Positions 58,542-64,000 of a stretch of DNA of 64,000 nt are shown piece after piece. How positions within the stretch are numbered: the stretch's first letter is position 1; each line of letters opens with the position of its first letter. The translations under genes and the position numbers were made by a program. The DNA comes from Paenibacillus sp. ACRRX. GTDB lineage: Bacteria > Bacillota > Bacilli > Paenibacillales > Paenibacillaceae. The DNA is taken from positions 398,202 through 462,201 of the forward strand of contig NZ_JAKRNK010000005.1 in assembly GCF_022346885.1 (NCBI RefSeq). Reading direction: 5' to 3'. The notes below the pieces were generated by a model. That model ran no database searches. It saw nothing but the letters and a program-made list of their open reading frames with translations, and was not told the origin of the DNA.

Positions 58542-59420
58542 CTACCGGAAATGTTCCACATGTTCTTGAAGAAATGCATCCAGCGTACGCGGATCTCTGC
58601 CTATTATTTTCTTCACCGCACTTGTGGGCTTTTCCGGCAGCGCCACAGACATCGCTTGAATTTCGACCACATGGTTGGCAAGCCAAGGCGGCAACTGACC
58701 CAGTTCGATTAGATCCGTGCGGTGTTTTTCAGGCGAAAGGTTCATGTAACGAATAGGGCGGTCAAGCAGAGCCGTCAATCGGTCCGCAACTTCGGGGTAG
58801 CTGAACACCTCCGAACCAGTGAGCGTGTGAATTTGTCCTGCCCACTCTTTTTTTGTTAATACTTGGGCAGCAACGTCGGCAATATCTCGACAATCAATAA
58901 AGTTGCAGGCTGCATTCCCCATTGATCCAAAGAACATATTGGCAGCCTTTACTGTAGATGCCTGCCTTAATAAGTTTTGCATAAATGCATAGGGCCGCAG
59001 TATCGTATGCGTAATACCTGATTCGTACAAGACCCATTCAATTTCTTGATGCCACCTTGCTACCTCCACCGGTGCGCTGAGATCATACGCCGGGCTTGAT
59101 ATTTTCACAATATGATTGATTCCCATCTCTTTGGCGATACGTATAACTGAAGTCTCCAATTCAATCTGCTTTGGGCTGTTGGACATGGCAAGGAATAACT
59201 GACTGCCCCCTGCAAAAGCGCTTCGCATCGATTGTGGATCAGAGGCATCCATAGCAGCTACCTCAATCAAAGACTGATCCAGCTCCTCAGCCAACTTTCC
59301 GAGACGGGCTACAAGCTTCTCAGGTTCTCTGCTTAGAGCTCGTACAGGAACTCCGAACTGTGTTAAACGACGTAACAATGCGTTTCCTATTGTCCCTGTT
59401 GCACCAACGATAATAATCAT
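58542..59420 (-). CDS. NmrA-like NAD(P)-binding protein
   Basis: A 292-residue Rossmann protein of the atypical SDR (NmrA/QorB-like) group. The nucleotide motif is IVGATGTIGNALLRRL at residues 4-19, with VRALSRE as the next strand. HIVKISSPAYDLSAPVEVARWHQEIEWVLYESGITHTILRPYAFMQNLL is typical of the family, as is GRDPRTLDAFLQEHVEHF at the end. It may sense NADP or reduce quinones. Its ATG overlaps the end of the membrane-protein gene by four bases, so the two are translationally coupled, probably under MarR control. Confidence 0.88.
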   Translation of the reverse strand: MIIIVGATGTIGNALLRRLTQFGVPVRALSREPEKLVARLGKLAEELDQSLIEVAAMDASDPQSMRSAFAGGSQLFLAMSNSPKQIELETSVIRIAKEMGINHIVKISSPAYDLSAPVEVARWHQEIEWVLYESGITHTILRPYAFMQNLLRQASTVKAANMFFGSMGNAACNFIDCRDIADVAAQVLTKKEWAGQIHTLTGSEVFSYPEVADRLTALLDRPIRYMNLSPEKHRTDLIELGQLPPWLANHVVEIQAMSVALPEKPTSAVKKIIGRDPRTLDAFLQEHVEHFR

Positions 59421-59908
59421 TTTTGTTTCTCTCCTTTAGATGATTTTGTGCGGACTGTGGAATGCCATCGCCAAGTTACACTCACACACGCTATCGTAGT
59501 AGATAACGGGAAATCAATGCCAACTCGGCTAAACCAGACTATGTAGCTGTTCGGCCACCACAAGTCATGCAGCATGGTTGTTACTTCAGCTGCAACTAAC
59601 CCAAATCCGGCGCCAAACAATGCAAAAGCTCCAACTGCCACAACATGCGGTGCCTTTACAAGCCACCGTTTATGGATACCTCGGTTTTGCAGCCAAAAGC
59701 CAACCATCAAAGCTACGAATGCGGACATCCCCCCAATAGAAGACAATGCTCCTATCTGGAGCCCTTTGTCACCGGTGATCAACCCGCCGATGCCTGCCAT
59801 AATCGCAGGGGCAGCATAAGCCATAATCACTTCGCGCCATAACACAAACTGCTGAGAGGAGCCTGCTTCCACTCTCCTGTTATTTTCTGAAAAGCTTGGG
59901 TAAGACAT
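59417..59908 (-). CDS. Four-helix membrane protein
   Basis: A 163-residue membrane protein with helices near residues 28-48 (VIMAYAAPAIMAGIGGLI), 55-75, 88-110 and 120-140. ATG 59908 has AAGGAG eight bases upstream; the frame opens at 59998. It is coupled to the NmrA-like gene by a four-base overlap. A palindromic site at 59952-59970, shared with the MarR promoter, precedes it. No transport or enzyme motif is visible; function unknown. Confidence 0.75.
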   Translation of the reverse strand: MSYPSFSENNRRVEAGSSQQFVLWREVIMAYAAPAIMAGIGGLITGDKGLQIGALSSIGGMSAFVALMVGFWLQNRGIHKRWLVKAPHVVAVGAFALFGAGFGLVAAEVTTMLHDLWWPNSYIVWFSRVGIDFPLSTTIACVSVTWRWHSTVRTKSSKGEKQK

Positions 59909-59951
59909 TCGTAATCTTCTCCTTCCTTGTCCATGATGATTCAGCTTCAAT

Positions 59952-59970
59952 ATAATTAGGAACCTAACTA
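59952..59970. promoter_or_regulatory. MarR-type operator upstream of the membrane-protein operon
   Basis: The core GGAACCTAACTA with ATAATT before it matches the element at 60577-60595 in most positions (ATAAT, two bases, GG, one base, ACCTAACTA). It lies about 45 bases upstream of ATG 59908. Confidence 0.55.
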
Positions 59971-60044
59971 TATAGGGGTAAAAAGGAGCTAGATTCACTA
60001 GCCCATTTTACACTTACTGATGTGCGGTAATGGAATTATCGCCC

Positions 60045-60572
60045 TTAATCGGTCAGCGACGAGATCCCATGTGTAACCCTGCCTAACAGATCTAGAAACA
60101 CACTGCGCTCCTCTACGCTTAGCAAGCCAACCATCGCTTCCATCCTGGCAAAGTGCTCTTGTGCCATGTCTTGCAGCTTCTTCGCTCCCTGCTCTGTCAA
60201 AACAACCGAACGTTGACGACCATCAACAGAACTGGCTCGACGGGATACAAGTCCGTCCCGCTCCAAAATATCGATAAGCCCCGTTACAGTAGCCCTTGTA
60301 ACGCCAAGATGCTCCGCTAATTGCGAAGGCAGCTCCTCCCCTGCGTTATCCTCAAGGTCCGCCAGCAAACGATATCTGCCCGTCGATAAACCAAATTTGG
60401 AGAAATGGACTTCTGCCGCATGTCCGAGCTTTGTTCCCGCTGTCATTAGTCTGGCCGCCACAAGTACAGCCTGTGCGTCTACGTCCAAATCGTAACGTTC
60501 GATCTGACGCTTTAATTGGACAAGCGAAGGAATTGCTTCATACTCATTTGGAATATTATGTTCACTAGTCAT
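60045..60572 (-). CDS. MarR-family regulator
   Basis: A 175-residue winged-helix regulator. The HTH reads LPSQLAEHLGVTRATVTGLIDILERDGLVSRRASSVDGRQRSVVLTEQGAKKL, with the Asp-x-Arg wing typical of MarR. ATG 60572 is preferred over the upstream frame (to 60650), since the promoter-like TTGACA and operator lie between them; the ribosome site is weak, and a near-leaderless transcript is possible. The same operator element occurs before the downstream membrane-protein/NmrA operon, indicating autoregulation plus control of that operon. Confidence 0.88.
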   Translation of the reverse strand: MTSEHNIPNEYEAIPSLVQLKRQIERYDLDVDAQAVLVAARLMTAGTKLGHAAEVHFSKFGLSTGRYRLLADLEDNAGEELPSQLAEHLGVTRATVTGLIDILERDGLVSRRASSVDGRQRSVVLTEQGAKKLQDMAQEHFARMEAMVGLLSVEERSVFLDLLGRVTHGISSLTD

Positions 60573-60576
60573 ATAT

Positions 60577-60595
60577 ATAATATGGTACCTAACTA
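60577..60595. promoter_or_regulatory. MarR-type operator at its own promoter
   Basis: GGTACCTAACTA preceded by ATAATAT. It overlaps the likely -10 region of the MarR promoter (TTGACA upstream, TATTAT near 60582) and matches the operator at 59952-59970. Confidence 0.55.
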
Positions 60596-60663
60596 CTTCG
60601 TTGTCAACCCTTATTTTCCCTTTACATACGAAAAAAATTAGATTATTCATAATAGATAACCTA

Positions 60664-60700
60664 AAAAGGGTGCTTCAATGTTAAACTGAAGCACCCTTTT
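60664..60700 (-). terminator. Perfect 14-bp intrinsic terminator
   Basis: AAAAGGGTGCTTCA and TGAAGCACCCTTTT pair around nine bases, with further T on the minus strand, 28 bases past the DUF1801 stop. Confidence 0.85.
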
Positions 60701-60727
60701 CCAGGAATCAGATTAGCATACAAGCAG

Positions 60728-61075
60728 CTAGAGTGTCTCAGCCGCCTGTCTTACTAAGCTTAGCAATTGATCCATATCTACTTCATTCCCTTGCCTGATT
60801 TTGATCGTTTTTCGCTCTGGAGGCCCCTCAAACAATCCTTCTGGGAGAATGAGCCCCGTTACATTAAAAATGGTAAAGCTCACTGCATCTTTCGACGTCG
60901 AGATTACAGCCGCGTATTTCCCATTTTTCAGAAAATGAGGCTTTTTATATTGGATACGTTCCAATGCATCTGGTAATGCTTGATGAACAACATCGCGGAG
61001 CCGAACTGCTAACTCCCTTTGCCAAGGTTCTTTAATTGCTGCTATAAAATCGACTACTTCCGGATTCTGGGTCAT
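60728..61075 (-). CDS. DUF1801 (YdhG-like) protein
   Basis: A 115-residue cytoplasmic protein. PWQRELAVRLRDVVHQALPDALERIQYKKPHFLKNGKYAAVISTSKDAVSFTIFNVTGL fits the DUF1801/YdhG fold, a small iron-chaperone-like (frataxin-like) superfamily. Actual function is unknown. AAAGGAG precedes the ATG. Its terminator isolates it from the MarR gene. Confidence 0.82.
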   Translation of the reverse strand: MTQNPEVVDFIAAIKEPWQRELAVRLRDVVHQALPDALERIQYKKPHFLKNGKYAAVISTSKDAVSFTIFNVTGLILPEGLFEGPPERKTIKIRQGNEVDMDQLLSLVRQAAETL

Positions 61076-61232
61076 TGTTCATGCTCCTTTTTAGTTTATG
61101 TAATTTTTCCCTATTTCACCTACTAATAAAAAATATCTTTAGTATTGTTGAGGCTCGATTAGACTTTTAGAACAGAGTGATATTGATCTGAAAATAATGA
61201 CCACACATTTCCTATGTCTATTAGTTGTCACT

Positions 61233-61712
61233 TTATACTTGCGTATCTGCAACCATAGAACCACAGTACTCGCAAATAGCGGTTGTGTTCGGTAGTGTCA
61301 AGCTGTTTTGAGCACCGCAGCTAGAACAGACAATCATTTTCATAGGTTGTGTAGCACTTGCTTCTGTCACGTCTGCCGCTGAACTTACTCGCTGTGCTTT
61401 ACCATCATCTGAGTCTACACGTTCACCCCTTTCCGATTGAATTGAACTCCCGGTTGCTTCCGTAAACGATTCATTTTGCTGAATGGCGCGACGCGCTTCC
61501 GACTTCCTGTCCAGCTTCGCACCTGCCCCGACCAGCAGCGCACCCGGCATAAAAAATAAAATAAAAAACAGAATAAGCAGATCAATCCTGGCATTCTGCT
61601 CTGACCAAGTTGAAAATACGGCCAGCAGCACCCCTCCATAAAACAACAGGAGTAATCCTCCGAATACACGCATCAGATTACTAATTCTGAAGATTTTCAT
61701 TAGCCTTTTCAA
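61233..61712 (-). CDS. Two-helix membrane protein with zinc ribbon
   Basis: A 159-residue protein. Two membrane helices (about 17-37 and 45-65) are followed by a polar linker and a C-terminal zinc ribbon (MIVCSSCGAQNSL ... AICEYCGSMV) with four Cys. The start is TTG 61712 behind GGGGGAG. It is the last gene of the SPFH operon, 19 bases after the preceding one. The layout recalls the YdjG/YdjH/YdjI envelope-stress proteins of Bacillus that work with PspA. Confidence 0.75.
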   Translation of the reverse strand: MKRLMKIFRISNLMRVFGGLLLLFYGGVLLAVFSTWSEQNARIDLLILFFILFFMPGALLVGAGAKLDRKSEARRAIQQNESFTEATGSSIQSERGERVDSDDGKAQRVSSAADVTEASATQPMKMIVCSSCGAQNSLTLPNTTAICEYCGSMVADTQV

Positions 61713-61731
61713 TTTCGATTCTCCCCCGACT

Positions 61732-62481
61732 CTATTTTAGTATCATCAGTTGATCGTTGCGGAGCTGAATCGAGTTCGATAACTCCTGAATCATACCGCG
61801 CAGTTCATCTGCGGAATAAAGAGTATGCTGATCACGCACAGCTGAGCGCACTCCCTCTTCCAAACGAACGGCTTTTTCCATCAGGTGTGCCTCCTCCAGT
61901 ACCATAGTTGAATGAGAGATTGGATCACTATATTGGGCTTGCTCATCCAACTTATTAACCAATGCCAATAGTTGATCCCGTTCCGGATGCTCCCAGCGCT
62001 CAAGCTCCAATCGTGCCCCATGCACAACCATTTGTAGTTTCTTCATTGAATGCTGACGCTTTCGCTCATCTTTCTCCAGACGGCCAACAAAAGTTTGGAT
62101 CATGCCTAGCAACAAGGCCAATATAAACGCTACAGCAAAGGTAACCAAATGAATCCAAAAATAAACTTTAGAGGGTACGTCTAGGATCAGCCAAAACAAT
62201 ATAATATGAACTAAGACAGCCACGTTATAGAAAAATAATATCATACCAATAGACAAATAATTCGGGAATGCAGCCTTGAAATCAGGTCCACTGCTTAGCA
62301 GCTTGAAGGTGAACGTACAGCTAACCAATTCTGCCGTTACTAGTGAAACTAGTGACAACCACCATGATAAGTCACGAAAATCGACCTTACTGAAGGCCAC
62401 AAACAACGTAATTGTGACTGATATAAGGGTCAAAAAAATAACCGATGTTATCCATTTGACGCTCGTATTACGTTTCAACAC
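61732..62481 (-). CDS. Four-helix membrane protein with coiled-coil tail
   Basis: A 249-residue protein. Helices lie near residues 10-30, 38-58, 70-92 and 100-125, followed by a long charged helical domain (about 128-249) likely to form a coiled coil (RLEKDERKRQHSMKKLQMVVHGARLELERWEHPERDQLLALVNKLDEQ). The start is GTG 62481 behind GAGAGG. It is the middle gene of the operon; 12 bases separate it from the SPFH gene. Function is unknown, but its setting suggests it anchors or is controlled by the SPFH/zinc-ribbon protein. Confidence 0.75.
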   Translation of the reverse strand: MLKRNTSVKWITSVIFLTLISVTITLFVAFSKVDFRDLSWWLSLVSLVTAELVSCTFTFKLLSSGPDFKAAFPNYLSIGMILFFYNVAVLVHIILFWLILDVPSKVYFWIHLVTFAVAFILALLLGMIQTFVGRLEKDERKRQHSMKKLQMVVHGARLELERWEHPERDQLLALVNKLDEQAQYSDPISHSTMVLEEAHLMEKAVRLEEGVRSAVRDQHTLYSADELRGMIQELSNSIQLRNDQLMILK

Positions 62482-62493
62482 CTCGCATCCTCT

Positions 62494-63792
62494 CTACGTG
62501 AGCTTATGGCCGCACTCCACACAAAATTTTTGCCCCTGCTCCACATCATGACTGCATTGGCTGCACGTCAGTGCTGTCTCTCTTCCACAATGTGGACAGA
62601 ACTTGACATTGGCAGCAATCACCTCTCCGCAATGTCTGCATGGGGTGGGCATTGGTTGCCCACATTTCGTACAATGCGAGCAATTGGGCTCGTTATCCGC
62701 ACCACATTTTGAACATGGATTATAAGGATCACCGCAGTTGGGGCAGAACTTTGTATGTCGCGGCATCCAATCGTCGCAAGACTGGCATTTCACCACGTCA
62801 GGTAACTCTGATCCGTCTTTTGCTACTAGCGGAGATCCGCAACCCGTACAGAAAGCGGCATCCTGCTCGTTTTTCCGTTGACACTTGGGACACAATTTTT
62901 CGTCAGCCATGACCTTAAGCTCACTAGACAGCCGAGACATCGCGCCTCCAATCGTACCACCTACCCCGTATCCCATGCTAAGCCCAATCCCCGCTCCCAT
63001 CAGATCAGACTGTATACTGCCTTCGTTCTTTGCCGCATGGCTGAGTGTATCAAACGTCCGCTCCTGTTGATAGGTGAACCCGATAATATTCATCTCAGCC
63101 CTTTTTGCTAACGCTTCCTGTAATCGCTTCGTAGCTGGATCATCTTCTGGTGTATTGATGGAGTCAACATAGAAGTTAAGCAAGCCAATCCCATACTCTT
63201 CAAATATTGGCGCCACTTGCTCTTGGATATGTTTTGAAATATCTGATATGTAAGCGTTAATTTCCAAAATGCTAATCTTTCGATGTACCAAATAGGAAGA
63301 AATATGTTCGTGAATGTTCATCATCAAGACACCACGGAAATATTCTGTCAGCATCTCTTGATTAAAAAAGGACAGTGTCCCAACAAGCTTGTTCAGAAAT
63401 TTACGAGCGTCCATAATCTGAATGCCAAACTGACCAAAAGAGCGCACTTTTACAAACAACTGATACTTTGGATCTTGCAGTTGAAGAGGTGAGCGTGTGC
63501 CCCACTTAATATTTAGCGAATGAAGCTTATTAACATACCATACCTCTGCCGTAAACGGTGAATCACCACCAAAGGGTAAATTGACAACGTGATTGAGAAT
63601 AGGAATGTTAGCTGTATTAAGTGTATGTCTGCCTGCTGTAAACCGATCATGCGCCTGCCCACCCTTATATAGGATTGCTTCCTGCGCTTCATTTACTATC
63701 AACTGCGTCCATGTTCCTAGCTCATGGTTTGGATATTTCCATGCGAACACTTCAGGTGATCCGTCATATTTAATTACATCAATAATTGCCAT
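62494..63792 (-). CDS. SPFH-domain protein with five zinc ribbons (YdjI-like)
   Basis: A 432-residue cytoplasmic or membrane-associated protein. Residues 1-270 form a YdjI/virion-core-type SPFH domain (PEVFAWKYPNHELGTWTQLIVNEAQEAILYKGGQAHDRFTAGRHTL). A Gly-rich segment (GAGIGLSMGYGVGGTIGGAM) follows, then ten CxxC knuckles forming about five zinc ribbons (LCPKCQ/CTGCG, CQSC/CPNCG, CSKCG/CTKCG, CRHCG/CPHCG, CSQC/CVECG). In Bacillus, YdjI links PspA to the membrane under envelope stress. The number of ribbons is greater than I recall for YdjI. GGAGG precedes the ATG. It is the first gene of the operon. Confidence 0.85.
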   Translation of the reverse strand: MAIIDVIKYDGSPEVFAWKYPNHELGTWTQLIVNEAQEAILYKGGQAHDRFTAGRHTLNTANIPILNHVVNLPFGGDSPFTAEVWYVNKLHSLNIKWGTRSPLQLQDPKYQLFVKVRSFGQFGIQIMDARKFLNKLVGTLSFFNQEMLTEYFRGVLMMNIHEHISSYLVHRKISILEINAYISDISKHIQEQVAPIFEEYGIGLLNFYVDSINTPEDDPATKRLQEALAKRAEMNIIGFTYQQERTFDTLSHAAKNEGSIQSDLMGAGIGLSMGYGVGGTIGGAMSRLSSELKVMADEKLCPKCQRKNEQDAAFCTGCGSPLVAKDGSELPDVVKCQSCDDWMPRHTKFCPNCGDPYNPCSKCGADNEPNCSHCTKCGQPMPTPCRHCGEVIAANVKFCPHCGRETALTCSQCSHDVEQGQKFCVECGHKLT

Positions 63793-64000
63793 ACATGTTA
63801 TACCTCCGCTGTTCAGGTTGATAAGAAGACAAGTGCCTATCCATGATAACTCCTACAACTATAATCACATGGAACACAAGCATATAGTATCAGCTCTAAC
63901 ACTGTATTCTGAATAATTATATAAGCTCTACTTTAATAGTATAGATGACAGCCCTAGCAAGAACCATCCTAATATTAGTAAAATATATACTCTCTATAAT

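Noticed and set aside
1..64000. Insertion sequences, prophage, CRISPR, tRNA or rRNA
   Set aside because: I saw no transposase or integrase motifs, no regularly spaced repeats, and no tRNA- or rRNA-like sequence; a tRNAscan or ISfinder search would be needed to exclude small fragments.

Overview
The window looks like chromosome of a Gram-positive, spore-forming soil bacterium, most probably a Paenibacillus. This is inferred from several features together: S-layer-homology (SLH) surface proteins, a modular GH18 chitinase, a BclA-like spore-surface protein, a DUF4855 protein, YesM/YesN-type sensor pairs, strong AGGAGG ribosome sites, and many small regulator-target gene pairs. GC content is moderate. 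I see no tRNA, rRNA, CRISPR array, phage or intact insertion sequence. Layout: 0-10 kb holds an XRE regulator, manganese-dependent pyrophosphatase, a CAP/SLH protein, the chitinase and an OatA-like acyltransferase. 10-14 kb holds BluB, a Fur-box-controlled siderophore-type binding protein with a PchR-like AraC regulator, and a Gfo/Idh oxidoreductase. 14.5-18.4 kb is an antibiotic-resistance pair: an ABC-F ATPase on the plus strand and a macrolide 2'-phosphotransferase (Mph) on the minus strand, convergent on a shared 15-bp stem. Each gene is preceded by a short leader reading frame with its own ribosome site and then by an intrinsic terminator, the architecture of ribosome-mediated attenuation. 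19-27 kb mixes a CmcI-like methyltransferase, a TetR/membrane-protein pair, a BclA-like spore protein whose collagen tract has collapsed and shifted frame, an ECF sigma operon with an A8 frameshift, and two decayed NarL-type response-regulator genes. 27-29.5 kb is a row of small unknown minus-strand genes resembling an orphan immunity cluster. 29.5-39 kb holds SDR/tautomerase genes facing a LysR regulator, a class B PBP with PASTA domains, an M42 aminopeptidase, an ANT-like nucleotidyltransferase, and a DHFR-like/WYL pair. 39-49 kb holds a secreted repeat protein, a spermidine-synthase-like protein, an ECF sigma factor fused to DUF1835 with a perfect internal ribosome site, an MFS exporter, a serine hydrolase, an Lrp regulator, and an HxlR-controlled quinone-reductase/SDR operon. 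49-55 kb holds a DUF4855 protein and an overlapping operon of binding protein, YesM kinase and YesN regulator. 55-64 kb holds a Crp regulator between two YdcZ-type transporter genes, a MarR regulon with a shared operator, and an SPFH/zinc-ribbon membrane operon. The best leads are the two leader-peptide attenuators, the sigma-DUF1835 fusion with internal start, the collapsed BclA gene and the A8-split sigma operon. Several genes here are broken by frameshifts, some in A-rich runs, so read-level checking is needed to separate biology from assembly error.
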